A stretch of DNA of 64,000 bases from Mesoterricola silvestris (GCF_030295405.1 NZ_AP027080.1:2852001-2916000), one strand, 5' to 3'. Positions 31,158-42,717 are shown, counted from the first letter of the stretch. Translations and numbers: made by a program. Notes: generated by a model not told the origin, from the letters alone.

Positions 31158-31186
31158 CGCGGGTTTGGGACATGGGCCATGGAGGG

Positions 31187-34100
31187 TCACCCTTCGGTTG
31201 TGGACGGCAGTTCCAGGCAGAACGCGCATCCGACATCGGACGGTCGTTCCACCCAGACCCGGCCGTGGTTGGCGTCGACCAGGTGCTTGACGATGCTCAG
31301 GCCGAGGCCCGACGAGCTCTCCCCTCCGGTGGGGCGGGCGGAGAGTTTCACGAAGCGGCGGAAGAGATTGGCTTTTTCGGATTCCTGGATGCCGGGGCCC
31401 TGGTCGATGACCTCGATGCGGGTCGCGGCGGGTCCGGGGATCACCCGGATGCGCAGCACGGCCCCGGAGGGGGAGAACTTGGAGGCGTTGGAAAGGAGGT
31501 TGTCCAGGATCTGGCGCAGGTGGTTGGGGTCGGCCAGGACCCGGCCCTCGCCCTCCACCACCAGCACCTGGCCCTTGGCGTCCAGGCGCAGCTTGTAGAG
31601 GCTGGCCAGGGGGTCCAGGATCTCCTGGATGGCCACGGCCCTTGCGCGGGGGCTCGACATGCCGCTCTCGATGGCGTTGACGTCCAGGAACTCGTCGATG
31701 AGCGCCGTCATGTGGTGGGCGGAGGTGGCGATCTTGCGGACCCAGGGCCCGATTTCCGGAGGGCAGTCCTCCAGGTCCCCGGTGACGAGCCCGTCGGAGA
31801 CCAGGATGATGGTGTTGAGGGGGTTGCGCAGGTCGTGGGCGGCGATGCCCATGAACTGGGTCTTCTCCAGGTTCAGCAGGACCAGCTCCCGGTTCAGCTT
31901 CTCCTGTTCCTCCCGGCGCTGCTCGATCTCGCGGGTGGCGCTCCCGATGCGCTCCATGAGCTCCCGGTTGCGATCGGCCAGGACCCGGGTGCGCAGCCGG
32001 AGCAGGGCCAGCACGCCGCCGCCCAGGAGCACCGCGTAGATGCCCCAGGCCAGGGGGCTGAACCAGGGCGCCGGCAGGACCCGGAACGGGAAGGCCAGGG
32101 GACCCGTCTGGTTTCCCGCGTAGTCCCGGCCCCAGACCAGCATGGTGTACCGGCCCGCGGGCAGGCTGGGGAACTGGGCGTAGGAGAGCCCGGACCAGTC
32201 CCCCGGCGCGTCCTGGAGGCCCACCAGCTGGGTGCGGTAGACCGTATCCTGCTCCCGGTGCCCCGTGAGGAGCCGGAATTCGAAACGGACCCCCTGGTCC
32301 CGGTGGGAGAGGCGCTCGCCCTGCGCCAGGGAACGGCCCCGCACCACCGCGGATTCCCACACCAGGGGCTTGGGGACGCTGTCCTGGGTGGAGGTGCCCG
32401 GTTCGAGCCAGGCCGGGCCGTCCTCGGTTCCCACCCAGATGCGCCCGCGGCTGTCCCGGAAGAGGGACCCCTTGATGCACTCCATCCCCGGCAGGCCGTC
32501 CTCGGTGCTGAAGTTGTCCCAGGTCCAGCCCCGCCCGGGGTCCACCCGCGCCACGCCCCGGGGGCTCGAGACATAGATCCTGCCGGCGCCGTCCTGCACC
32601 AGGTCGTAGACGAGGTCCTGGCGCAGGGCCGGGGTGTTGCGGGTGGTGAAGGTGTGGTGGCCGCCGGAGCCGCCCGGGTTCTCGAAGTGGATGACGCCCG
32701 AGCCGAAGGTGCCCACCACCAGGTCCGACCGCAGCTGGAGCAGGGCGTGGACCCCCACCGGGGGGAAATTGGCCAGGACGGGAGGCGAGACCCAGGCCTC
32801 CCCCTCCAGGCAGGCCAGGCCCTTGTCGGTGCCCACCCAGAGCCTCGAACCGTCCACGTCCAGGCTGCGCACCGAGGGCTTGGGATCGCCGGGGGGAGGC
32901 GGCATGGCCTGGAAGGCCGCACCGTCCCACCGCACCAGGCCCCGGCTGGTCCCGATCCACAGCACCCGCCCGCCGCGGGCGTCCCGGGTTCCCGCGAGCA
33001 CCCTCACGGTGCCCTGGGCAAAGCCCTCCTTCTCGGACCAGAACCGGAACCGGCCCTGGGAGAAGCGCCCGAGGCTGTTGCCCATGCCGAAATAGAGGTC
33101 CTGCTCCCCCGGGAAGGCGTAGAGGCTGCGCATGGTCTCGCTCACGGGACCCGCGTTGGGCTTGTGGATGGTGTAGACGCCCTGCTCCAGGCTGGCCAGG
33201 CACGTGTTGGCCATCCACAGCACCGGCTGGCCCGTGGCGGGGTTGCGGGTCTCGGCGAAGGCCTGCACCCTCGGGTCCGCGTGGGGCCAGGGCACGGTGA
33301 CGCGCCGCCACCCGCCGGAATGGATGCGGAAGATGCCCTTGCCGTCGGAGCCCGCCCAGAGGACGGAGCCGTCCGGCCCGCCCGGGGTGAAGGCCAGGCA
33401 GCGGATGAAGTCGGACTGGAGGCCGCTGTGGGTGCTCCGCACCAGCCACTGGTCGCCCGAGATCTGGGCCATGCCCCCGCCGGAGGTGCCCACCCACATG
33501 GAGCCGTCGCCCCCGCCCAGGAGGGCGCGGACGCTGGTGTTGCCCATGCGCTCCTTCATGGGGAGGGCCTCGAGCCGGCCCTTGCGCCAGCGGTAGAGCC
33601 CGCCCTTCTCCGTGCCGATCCAGAGGCTGCGCGATCCGTCGGGTTCGGTGGACTCGGCCAGGGCCCGCACCAGGGGGTCGGCCAGGGCCCCGTTGCCTTC
33701 GAAGGGGCGCCAGCGGCCCTGCTCCAGGATCCAGACCCCCCGGGCGGACCCGACCCACAGGGCCCCTTCCCGTTCCAGCAGGCAGAAGGTCCGCTCTTCG
33801 GAAAGGTCCCCCCCCAGGCGCTGCCACGCGCCGTCCTGGTAGGCCACGACCCCCCGGCCGTGGGTCGCGCCGTAGAGGATGCGCCGCCCGGACCGGTCCA
33901 GGCGGGAGCTTTCGATGAGCTGGTTGACGTTGTTGATGGGCAGGCCGGCCTGCAGGTCGTGGACCTTCCAGGCGCCCTGGCGGTACTCCAGGTAACCCTG
34001 GAACCGGGTTCCTATCCACATGGCCCCGTCGGAGGTGCAGGTCATGGAATTGGCGTTCACCAGGAGGGCGTACCGGCTGGGGGGCCCCTCCACGGCCTTC

Positions 34101-34327
34101 CAGGCCTGGCCGTCGAACCGGGCAACCCCGGCCAGGGTGCCCGCCCAGAGCCGCCCCTGGTGATCCGCGGCCAGGGCGTAGATGGCCATCTGCGGCACCC
34201 CGTCGCTGGCGTTGAACACCCGCACGGGTCCGGCCCCCGGCGGCGCCCCCGCGAAGGCCCAGGCCGCCAGGCACAGCGCCAGCGCCAGGCGCAAGGCGGC
34301 TGCTGCGTGGAAACGTGATCCGGCCAT
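31187..34327 (-). CDS. Two-component propeller sensor histidine kinase
   Basis: Large envelope sensor kinase, 1046 residues. The signal peptide ends near AGAPPG. About 650 residues of repeated two-component-propeller blades follow (recurring GxLWxGT patterns such as GRLWAGTLAGVARF and GAMWIGTRFQGY), then a Y_Y_Y-like beta domain ending LPAGRYTMLVWGRDYAGN. One membrane helix lies near 757-777, then a coiled coil, a HisKA domain with phospho-acceptor His831 (AHDLRNPLN), and an ATPase domain with DQGPGIQ and SSGLGLSIVK. There is no receiver or AraC output, unlike Bacteroidetes hybrid sensors. No partner regulator is adjacent. The periplasmic propeller implies sensing of an extracellular polymer or surface cue. 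Confidence 0.92.
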   Translation of the reverse strand: MAGSRFHAAAALRLALALCLAAWAFAGAPPGAGPVRVFNASDGVPQMAIYALAADHQGRLWAGTLAGVARFDGQAWKAVEGPPSRYALLVNANSMTCTSDGAMWIGTRFQGYLEYRQGAWKVHDLQAGLPINNVNQLIESSRLDRSGRRILYGATHGRGVVAYQDGAWQRLGGDLSEERTFCLLEREGALWVGSARGVWILEQGRWRPFEGNGALADPLVRALAESTEPDGSRSLWIGTEKGGLYRWRKGRLEALPMKERMGNTSVRALLGGGDGSMWVGTSGGGMAQISGDQWLVRSTHSGLQSDFIRCLAFTPGGPDGSVLWAGSDGKGIFRIHSGGWRRVTVPWPHADPRVQAFAETRNPATGQPVLWMANTCLASLEQGVYTIHKPNAGPVSETMRSLYAFPGEQDLYFGMGNSLGRFSQGRFRFWSEKEGFAQGTVRVLAGTRDARGGRVLWIGTSRGLVRWDGAAFQAMPPPPGDPKPSVRSLDVDGSRLWVGTDKGLACLEGEAWVSPPVLANFPPVGVHALLQLRSDLVVGTFGSGVIHFENPGGSGGHHTFTTRNTPALRQDLVYDLVQDGAGRIYVSSPRGVARVDPGRGWTWDNFSTEDGLPGMECIKGSLFRDSRGRIWVGTEDGPAWLEPGTSTQDSVPKPLVWESAVVRGRSLAQGERLSHRDQGVRFEFRLLTGHREQDTVYRTQLVGLQDAPGDWSGLSYAQFPSLPAGRYTMLVWGRDYAGNQTGPLAFPFRVLPAPWFSPLAWGIYAVLLGGGVLALLRLRTRVLADRNRELMERIGSATREIEQRREEQEKLNRELVLLNLEKTQFMGIAAHDLRNPLNTIILVSDGLVTGDLEDCPPEIGPWVRKIATSAHHMTALIDEFLDVNAIESGMSSPRARAVAIQEILDPLASLYKLRLDAKGQVLVVEGEGRVLADPNHLRQILDNLLSNASKFSPSGAVLRIRVIPGPAATRIEVIDQGPGIQESEKANLFRRFVKLSARPTGGESSSGLGLSIVKHLVDANHGRVWVERPSDVGCAFCLELPSTTEG

Positions 34328-34942
34328 GGGCACCCGGGGGAAGTGGTGGGAAAGCCCCTGATTATCGCGGCACTTTCCGCCGGTGCCTAGGGTCTGTTCG
34401 GAGTGTGTGGACAAGGATGGCCTATACCCGATCCCCTCGGGGCATGGTGCCTGGAAGGTGAGTGTCCTGGCGACGCACGAACCTGTTGCGCCGGCGATTC
34501 CAGGCGAAAAGATGAAACGCTGGGGCGCAGAGGTCTCGCTGGGGCGCTGGGGGTTCAAGCCCGGGTGTGAAGGACCCGGCGGATCCCGCCATCCTCGAGG
34601 GGCCAGGCGCGGACGTTCATAAGCAGACCAACCCCGGGACCCGGGAAACGCAACTGCGTATTGACCAGGGCGAAGTGGGCATTCACCTGCTTCTCCTTCT
34701 TTTCCCAGCGCCCCAGCGAGTCCCCAGCGTCCCAGCGTTTGAGCTTTTCGATGGGCCTTCCGATCCGCCCAGGACAAGCCGTTCGGAGCTTCAACCACCC
34801 AACGGCGCAGGCGATGGCAACCTTTGCTGCAGAACTGCGAGCCGTCCTACCAGAGCGGATCAAATCCTGAGGTACAAGGCTTGAGCCAGGGATACAACCT
34901 AACTGCTCATTGGCCCCCTAAGATGCCGATCACGCACGAGCC
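34328..34942. other. Gene-free 615-base interval with repeat B copy 2
   Basis: Lies upstream of the propeller kinase gene and downstream of the fatty acyl-CoA regulator gene, so any promoter for the kinase is in the first 100-150 bases. Most of the interval is family B repeat and its flank. Short frames are present but none has an independent gene signature. Confidence 0.65.
34515..34870 (+). repeat. Dispersed repeat family B, copy 2
   Basis: Arms 34515-34551 and 34704-34740 are near-reverse-complements of 37 bases, opened by a 152-base loop instead of the 20-base loop of copy 1. The right arm CCCAGCGCCCCAGCGAG and the next 130 bases match copy 1 in reverse orientation. The plus-strand frame through them (SQRLSF, GLPIRPGQAVRS, AMAT, LRAVL) keeps the register of copy 1 without an indel. 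Confidence 0.8.
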
Positions 34943-36382
34943 TCACGCGCCCAGGTGGGCGAAGAAGCTGCTGCGCCGCACCCGTTCCTCCACCTGGATC
35001 CCCTGGTGCAGGGGCGGGAAGGCCCGCTGTTCGCAGTCGGCCCGGTCGCAGAGGCGGCAGGTGACCCCGATGGGCACCGGGGGCTGTTCGAGCACGAGGC
35101 CGTCGGAGTACACCAGTTCCCGGGCGTGGGCGATCTCGCAGCCCAGGCCCAGGGCCTGCATGGCGTGCTGGCCCCGGTAGGTGCCGGTGTCCTTCTGCAG
35201 GGTCCGGGCGATGCAGAAGTACTTCACCCCGTCGGGCATCTCGCTGATCTGGGTGCGGATGAGGCCCGGGGTGAGGAAGGAGGCGTGGATGTTCCACCGC
35301 GGGCAGCACCCCGAGTACCGGGCGAAGCGGATGCCCGAGGCCGAGAAGCTCTTGGAGATGTTCCCGGCGATGTCGATGCGCAGGAAGTGGAAGGGGACGC
35401 CCTCCTCCCCGGGGCGGCGCAGGGTGGTGAGGCGGTGGCAGACCTGCTCGAAGCTGGCCTCGAAGCGCCGGGAGAGCAGCTCGATGTCGTACCGCCCCGC
35501 CCGGGCCGCCCGGAAGAAGGCGCCGTAGGGCATGAGCACGGCCCCGGCGAAGTAGTTGGCCAGGGCCACCCGGGCCATGGCCCGGGCGGTGTCGTCCGCG
35601 ACCAGGGGATCCTGAATCAGGTCGTCCAGGAGCTCCCGCAGGGCCAGGAGGGCCCACTGGTGGGCCATCTGGAAGGCCCGGCTGCGGGGCGGCAGGAGCT
35701 CCGAGAGGCTGAGCACCCGGGATTCGGGGTCGTAGCGCCGGAGGATGCCCGGGGCGTCCCCGGCGCGGTGCACCCGCACCTTCACGCCGTAGCCCTTGAA
35801 CACCTCGATGAGCCCCGTGTAGAGGAGGTCCTGGTCCAGGGCGGCCCGGCTCCACAGGGCCTCGGCCGCGGCCTCCAGGGCCGGGAAGTGGTTCATGGAC
35901 CGCTGGATGAAATCCCCCGCGGCCTCCGAAGGCAGGAGGGTGGCGGGGCTCGCGTAGCCCTGGCCGTCGCTCAGCTGATCCGAAAGGGTGTCCATCTGCC
36001 GGCGCCCCTCCCGGTAGGACTGGTACAGGAAGAACACGGCCCGGGCCAGGCCGGGGCAGGTCTGGGCCAGCTCCCGCACCTCCGAGGCCGGCAGCTCCAG
36101 GGAATCGAACAGGGGGTCCCCGAAGGCCTCCATGAGGTCCTCCGCCACGCGCTGGTCCTCCTGGGGGGCGAAGCTCTTCAGATCCACCTTGAAGGCGTGG
36201 GCCAGGAGGATGAGGAGATTGGCCGTGAGCGGCCGCTTGTTGGCCTCGATGAGGTTCAGGTAGCTGGGGCTGATGGACAGCCGTTCGGCCATCTGGACCT
36301 GGCTGAGGCCCTCCTGGCGGCGGAGGGCGCGGACCTTGGCCCCCAGCTTGGGGGCGGGCCTCGGGGCGGCGGTGTCGGCCAT
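34943..36382 (-). CDS. Short-chain fatty acyl-CoA regulator (RamB/ScfR-type, HTH + ImmA/IrrE-like)
   Basis: Transcription factor of 479 residues. An N-terminal Cro/CI helix-turn-helix (about 15-65, EGLSQVQMAERLSISPSYLN) is followed by a long ImmA/IrrE-like and DUF2083 region. The C-terminus has conserved cysteine blocks SGCCPRWNIHASF and CRLCDRADCEQRAFPPLH. Members such as RamB and PccR control acetate, glyoxylate-shunt or propionyl-CoA genes in response to acyl-CoA. It is divergent from aceB-aceA across 142 bases that carry repeated TTTACAA-like sites, so local control of the shunt is a strong inference. The short spacing implies autoregulation too. Confidence 0.92.
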   Translation of the reverse strand: MADTAAPRPAPKLGAKVRALRRQEGLSQVQMAERLSISPSYLNLIEANKRPLTANLLILLAHAFKVDLKSFAPQEDQRVAEDLMEAFGDPLFDSLELPASEVRELAQTCPGLARAVFFLYQSYREGRRQMDTLSDQLSDGQGYASPATLLPSEAAGDFIQRSMNHFPALEAAAEALWSRAALDQDLLYTGLIEVFKGYGVKVRVHRAGDAPGILRRYDPESRVLSLSELLPPRSRAFQMAHQWALLALRELLDDLIQDPLVADDTARAMARVALANYFAGAVLMPYGAFFRAARAGRYDIELLSRRFEASFEQVCHRLTTLRRPGEEGVPFHFLRIDIAGNISKSFSASGIRFARYSGCCPRWNIHASFLTPGLIRTQISEMPDGVKYFCIARTLQKDTGTYRGQHAMQALGLGCEIAHARELVYSDGLVLEQPPVPIGVTCRLCDRADCEQRAFPPLHQGIQVEERVRRSSFFAHLGA

Positions 36383-36390
36383 GGGGTCCC

Positions 36391-36500
36391 TTTACAAGAT
36401 TTACAAATTCACGGACGGTCGCTTTGCCTTGATTGACAAATCAACGGGTTGAATTTCAAAGAGATCTTGCGGTTCCCCCAGATTAAGTCAATTTGTGACT
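36391..36500. promoter_or_regulatory. Operator/promoter region between RamB-type regulator and aceBA
   Basis: AT-rich for this genome. It holds two direct repeats TTTACAA (36391-36397) and TTTACAAA (36400-36407), a dyad TTGATTGACAAATCAA (36429-36444), and an inverted relative TCAATTTGTGA (36488-36498). The shared word T(T/G/C)ACAAAT resembles the TTTGCAA-type elements reported for RamB/PccR. The placement over both promoters fits a divergent-operon regulator. Confidence 0.6.
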
Positions 36501-36524
36501 GAGTTCAATTCTCAAGGGGTCCCC

Positions 36525-38137
36525 ATGACGACGAAACTGCTTTCCGGCATTGCCCGTTCCGGTTATCCCTACCACGCCGACCCCGGGATCCTCTCGGAGG
36601 GCGCCCTGGCCTTCCTCAAGGACCTGACCCGCTCCTTCCGCCCCGCCCTGGAGGCCCTCCTCGTGGAACGGACGGAACGGCAGGCCCGCCACGACGCCGG
36701 GGAGGCGCCGGGCTTCCTCCCCTCCACCCGGGAGATCCGCCACTCCCAGTGGCAGGTGGCCCCCCTGCCCCCCCTCCTCCTGGACCGCCGGGTGGAGATC
36801 ACCGGCCCCCCGGAACGGAAGATGCTCATCAACGCCCTCAACAGCGGTGCCCGGGTCTACATGGCCGATTTCGAGGACAGCCTGGCGCCCAGCCTGGAGA
36901 ACCTCGTGGAGGGCCAGCGCAACCTGGTGGAAGCCGTCCGGGGCACCCTGCGTCACGTGGACCCGCCCACCGGCCGGGTCTACGCCCTGGAGGCCCACGT
37001 GGCCGCCCTCATGGTCCGGCCCCGGGGCCTGCACCTCCCCGAGCGCCACCTGGAGGTGGACGGCCAGCCCATCCCGGCCTGCCTCTTCGACGCCGGGCTC
37101 TTCCTCTACCACAACGCCGCCGAAATCCTCGCCCGGGGCGGCGTGCCCTGCCTCTACCTGCCCAAGCTGGAGCACCACCTGGAAGCCCGGTGGTGGAACC
37201 AGGTGCTGGAGGCCGTGGAGGCGAACCTGGGCCTCGCGCCGGACAGCGTGCGCACCACCCTGCTCATCGAGACCCTGCCCGCGGCCTTCCAGATGGACGA
37301 GATCCTCTTCGAGCACCGGGGCCGCGCCGCCGGCCTGAACCTGGGGCGGTGGGACTACATCTTCTCCTTCATCAAGACCCGCCGCATGGACCCCGGCGCC
37401 ATCCTCCCGGACCGGGGCCGGGTGGACATGGACCAGCCCTTCCTGCGGGCCTACGCCAGGCTCCTGGTGCGCACCTGCCACCGCCGGGGCTGCCTGGCCC
37501 TGGGGGGCATGAGCGCCTTCGTGCCGGCCCGGGGCGACGCCGAAGGCACGGCCCGGGCCTTCGCGCAGGTGCGCGCCGACAAGCTGCGGGAGGTGGCCGA
37601 CGGCTGCGACGGCACCTGGGTGGCCCATCCGGCCCTGGTGCCCGTGGCCCAGGCCCCCTTCGACGAGCACATGGCCGGTCCCAACCAGCTGGACCGCGTC
37701 CCGGACCCCGTGGACGCGGAGGAGCTCCTGGCCGTGCCCCGGGGGCCGCGCACCGAGAAGGCCCTGCGCCACAACCTGAAGGTCGGCATCCGCTACCTGG
37801 AGTCCTGGCTCCGCGGCCAGGGCTGCGTGGCCCTCTACGGGCTCATGGAGGACGCGGCCACGGCCGAGATCTGCCGCATGCAGGTGTGGCAGTGGATCCG
37901 CCACGGCGCCGAGGTGGAGCACCTGGGGCAGCTGGACCGCCCCCTCTTCCACGCCTTCGTGGAGGACGCCCTCTTCCAGATCCGGGCGGAGATCGGCGAA
38001 GCGGACTTCGCCGAGGGCAGGTTCCTGGAGGCCTCGGATCTCTTCGAGACCCTCATCCTCGCCCGCGTCCCGCCCCCCTTCCTCACCCTTCCCGCCTACG
38101 ACCTGCTCCTGGAGCCGGTCCCCTCCGAGGTGAACCC

Positions 38138-38141
<4 letters not shown>
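36525..38141 (+). CDS. aceB: Malate synthase A
   Basis: Condenses glyoxylate with acetyl-CoA to malate, the second glyoxylate-shunt step; 538 residues, isoform A length. Visible are the active-site region [53 protein letters not shown], and the C-terminal Asp/Glu region [23 protein letters not shown] at 36525 has AGGGG upstream. An in-frame GTG at 36495 lies inside a putative operator half-site and is not preferred. It is coupled to aceA by a GTGA overlap and likely regulated by the divergent RamB-type protein. Confidence 0.96.
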
Positions 38142-39379
<1,238 letters not shown>

Positions 39380-39391
39380 GGCGCCGGGCGC

Positions 39392-41551
39392 TCAAAGGCT
39401 GTCCAGGCGCGCCCTCAGCTCCTGGATGCCGAAGGGCTTCGGGAGCAGGGTCGCCTGGGGGTGGGCCTTGACCAGGTCCAGGGCCCTCTGGTCGGGGCGG
39501 CCCGTGGCCAGGAGAACGGGAAGGGCGGGATCGAGGGTGGCCATGCGGTCCAGGGTTCCCGCCCCCCCCATCCCGGGCATGTTCAGGTCGAGGATCATCA
39601 CGTCGGGATGGAGGCCCTCCTGGATCATCCGGAGGGCCTCCTCCCCGGTCCAGGCCGCGTGGACCGCGTGGCCCAGGACCTTGAGCACGAAGGCCGTGGA
39701 GGCATGGACCAGCTCGTCGTCGTCCACGACGAGCACCTTCAGCCTCTTCACCGCCTCCCCCGGGGGGGGCGCCTCCGCTTCCGGGGGCGCGCCGCCGGAG
39801 CCGGCGGCGGCCGGGAACCTCACGGTCACGCAGGTGCCCTCCCCGGGGGCGCTCCGGATGTCCATGCGGCCATGGTGGGCCTTCACGGTGCTGAAGGCCA
39901 TGGAAAGGCCCAGTCCGGTGCCCTTCCCCACCTCCTTGGTGGTGAAGAAGGGATCCAGGGCCTTCTCCAGGACCTCCTTGGTCATGCCGGTTCCCGTGTC
40001 CTCCACCTGGGCCTCCACCTGGCCATCCAGGTTCCGGGTCCGGAGCGTGAGGGTCCCCCCCTCCCCCATGGCGTCCACGGCATTGACGCAGAGGTTCATG
40101 AACAGGTTGGTCAGGGCGCTGGCGTCGCCGCGCATGGGCCCGAGGGCGGGGTCCAGGTCCAGGGCCAGGTGGACCTTGGCGAAGGTCGTGCGCTCCAGCA
40201 GCAGCACCTCCTCCCGCAGCAGGGCGTTCAGGTCCAGTTCCCGTTCATCCGCGGGCGCGGTCCGGCTGAAGCGGAGCAGGCCGCGCACCATGTGGGCGCC
40301 CCGTTCGCAGGCCTTGATGATCGTGTCGAAGCTGCGCCGGGTGGAGGTCCCCTCCCCGTGGGTCTCCACCTCCGCGGAGGCGAGGCCGAGGATGGCCCCC
40401 AGCACGTTGTTCATGTCGTGGGCCACGCCCCCGGCCAGGAGGCCCAGGCTTTCCATCTTCTGGGACTGGATGAGCTGGGCGTGCAGCTTCTTCACCTCGG
40501 CTTCGCGGGCCTTGCGCAGCGTCATGTCCCGCCACACGCAGTGGTAGGTGGGCTCCCCACCGACCCGGATGTACTGGGCGGTGACCTGCACATCCCGCAC
40601 CTCGCCCTGCTTCGTGCGGTGCAGGGTCGGGAAATCCTCGATCCCCGCGTTCATCACGTTCCGGATGTGCCGGGCGGAATCCTCCGCGGTTTCCGCGGCC
40701 TCGATATCGGCCAGGGCCAGGCCCTGGAACTCCTCCCGGGTGTACCCCAACTGGCGGCAGGCCTGGTCGTTGAACTCCAGGATGCGCGTCGTCTCCGGGT
40801 CCAGGACCACGATGCCGTCGGGCCCGTGGGCGAAGAAGGTGCGGTAGCGCTCCTCCCGGCGCTTCAGGAGCGCGAAGGTGCGGAGCAGGGACTGGTGGAC
40901 GGCCTCGAATTCCCGGTACCGGGGGACCCCCTGGGCCTGGGAATCCACGTCCGCCCCGGAGCTCACGAGCCCGGCCAGCCTCCGGATCTCCCCCAGGGGA
41001 CGGAGGACCACCCGCCACAGGAGGATGGAGACGCTGGCCACCAGGAGCAGGTCCAGCCCCAGGAGGGTCCACAGGCTCTCCCGCAGGAAGGCCCGGAGGT
41101 CCGCGGCCACGAAGCGGGTGCTGAAGCCCACCCGCACCCGGCCCAGGGTCCTTCCGGCGTACGGGATGTCCCGCTGGATCCAGATGAGGTCCTTGCGGGA
41201 CCGGGAGTCCGCCCCCCGGTCCCGGGCGAATTCCGGCAGGCCTTCCAGGGCGGTGTCCAGGGCCACCAGCTCCACCGCGGGGTTCTCCATGACGTGGTCC
41301 AGGATGAGCCCGATCTGCGGCTCGTCGAGGTACCACACCGGCAGGGTGAGACTGGTGGCCAGCTGGCCCGTGGAGGCGCCCGCCTCCCGCCGGAGGTTCT
41401 CCACCTGCTCCCGGGTTTCCGCCCGGTAGGCCAGCCACGTGCCCCCGCTGAGCAGGAGGGTCGCCAGGGGGACCAGCACCCCGATGAAAACCGCCTGCAC
41501 GGGCACGCGCCCCCGCCCCGCCAATGTCCCCATCCGAGAATCCCGTTCCAT
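39392..41551 (-). CDS. Hybrid sensor histidine kinase with PAS and C-terminal receiver
   Basis: Membrane sensor kinase, about 719 residues. Membrane helices near 18-40 and 164-184 bracket a periplasmic sensor of about 120 residues (VWYLDEPQIGLILDHVMENP). A HAMP-like linker follows, then a PAS domain (RTFFAHGPDGIVVLDPETTR), and a dimerisation domain with His378 in GGVAHDMNNVLGAI. The ATPase domain has VNAVDAMGEGG and GKGTGLGLS, and the receiver has Asp655 (ILDLNMPG). The start at 41551 is uncertain; ATGs at 41594 and 41533 are in frame. It is divergent from a periplasmic binding protein gene 117 bases away, which may supply its ligand sensor. Confidence 0.9.
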   Translation of the reverse strand: MERDSRMGTLAGRGRVPVQAVFIGVLVPLATLLLSGGTWLAYRAETREQVENLRREAGASTGQLATSLTLPVWYLDEPQIGLILDHVMENPAVELVALDTALEGLPEFARDRGADSRSRKDLIWIQRDIPYAGRTLGRVRVGFSTRFVAADLRAFLRESLWTLLGLDLLLVASVSILLWRVVLRPLGEIRRLAGLVSSGADVDSQAQGVPRYREFEAVHQSLLRTFALLKRREERYRTFFAHGPDGIVVLDPETTRILEFNDQACRQLGYTREEFQGLALADIEAAETAEDSARHIRNVMNAGIEDFPTLHRTKQGEVRDVQVTAQYIRVGGEPTYHCVWRDMTLRKAREAEVKKLHAQLIQSQKMESLGLLAGGVAHDMNNVLGAILGLASAEVETHGEGTSTRRSFDTIIKACERGAHMVRGLLRFSRTAPADERELDLNALLREEVLLLERTTFAKVHLALDLDPALGPMRGDASALTNLFMNLCVNAVDAMGEGGTLTLRTRNLDGQVEAQVEDTGTGMTKEVLEKALDPFFTTKEVGKGTGLGLSMAFSTVKAHHGRMDIRSAPGEGTCVTVRFPAAAGSGGAPPEAEAPPPGEAVKRLKVLVVDDDELVHASTAFVLKVLGHAVHAAWTGEEALRMIQEGLHPDVMILDLNMPGMGGAGTLDRMATLDPALPVLLATGRPDQRALDLVKAHPQATLLPKPFGIQELRARLDSL

Positions 41552-41668
41552 GGTCCTTGCCCGATGTGCCTGTGCGTTGCTTGTTGGGGTCATGATACAT
41601 GGACCCCAGGGACCGCATTCCGGGAAACAAGCCTTTGTGACGATAAGATATCCGTTGGAGGATGGATC

Positions 41669-42717
41669 GTGGAGTCGAGGCGGCGGGTTCCGGGGAAGAG
41701 GCGCATGGTCTTGGGGCTGGCCGTGTCCCTGCCCCTCCTGTGCGCCCCGGGCCCGGCACCCGGCGGCCCCCGGGGGGTCCCGGGGAAGACCATCGCCTTC
41801 ATCGCCTCGGATTCCCGGAACGGCGGCGTGACGGGCGTCTTCCGGGCCTTCCAGGACGCCGCGGGGCTCCTGGGGTGGAAGGCCTCCTTCCAGGATGGGA
41901 ACGGCCGGAAGGCGAGGCAGGGAGAACTCCTCCTCCAGGCCATCCAGGGCCGGGCCGACGGGATCATCTTCGGCGGCTTTGATGCGGGGGACTTCCCCGC
42001 GGAGGTGGCGGCGGCCCGCAGGGCCGGCATTCCCCTCGTCGGCTGGCATGCCGCCCGGAACCCCGGGCCCTCCCGGGATCTGTTCCTGAACGTGGCCACC
42101 GACCCGGCCGCGGTGGCGGCCCTGGCCGTGCGGTTCGTGGTCCAGGACGCCGTGCGGTTCCGGAAACCGGTGGGGGTGGTGATCTTCACCGACTCCCGGT
42201 TCGAGGTGGCCCGCGCCAAGACCCTGGCCATGGTGAGGGCCCTGGAGGCGAGCCGCAAGGCCGGCCCCTGCCGGGTCCTGGCGATCCAGGACATCCCCAT
42301 TTCCGAAGCGGCCACCCGGGCCCCCGGGGCGGTGCCGGACCTGGTGGCGAAATTCGGCGCCCAATGGACCTACACCCTGGCCATCAATGACGTCTACTTC
42401 GATCACATGAATTTCCCCCTGGCCTTCGCCCACCGCGCGGACATCCTCAATGTGTCGGCGGGCGACGGGTCCAGCCTGGCCCTTTCCCGCATCGGGTCCG
42501 GCCGCTCCCAGCAGGCGGCCACCGTGGCCGAGCCCCTCCGCATGCAAGGCTTCCAGCTCGCGGACGAACTCAACCGCGCCTTCGCGGGGGAACGCCCCAG
42601 CGGCCAGGTTTCCCGCCCCATCCTGGTCACCGCCGAGGTGCTCAAGGCGCGGGGCGCCGGCGGCATCGAGGCGGGCTCCGGCTTCGAGGCGGCCTATGCC
42701 AGGATCTGGTCCGGCCG

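Larger units (their letters stand above)
30524..31186. other. Gene-free 663-base interval with inverted C repeats
   Basis: Between the divergent-facing ends of xdhA (its start) and the propeller kinase gene (its stop). It contains an AT-rich tract near 30594-30628 that could hold the xdhA promoter, then an inverted pair of C repeats enclosing about 290 bases. Small minus-strand frames inside (30816-31022 and 30884-31180) end in plausible stops but show no family resemblance. I do not call them genes. Confidence 0.65.

Noticed and set aside
30816-31180. Small minus-strand frames between the inverted C repeats
   Set aside because: They run into the repeat arm, show no recognisable domain and have no good ribosome site. 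Kept only as a note in the interval description.
31172-34318. 1048-codon plus-strand frame opposite the propeller kinase
   Set aside because: The minus strand has a signal peptide, propeller blades and kinase motifs in order. The plus frame has none of these and is an antisense shadow.
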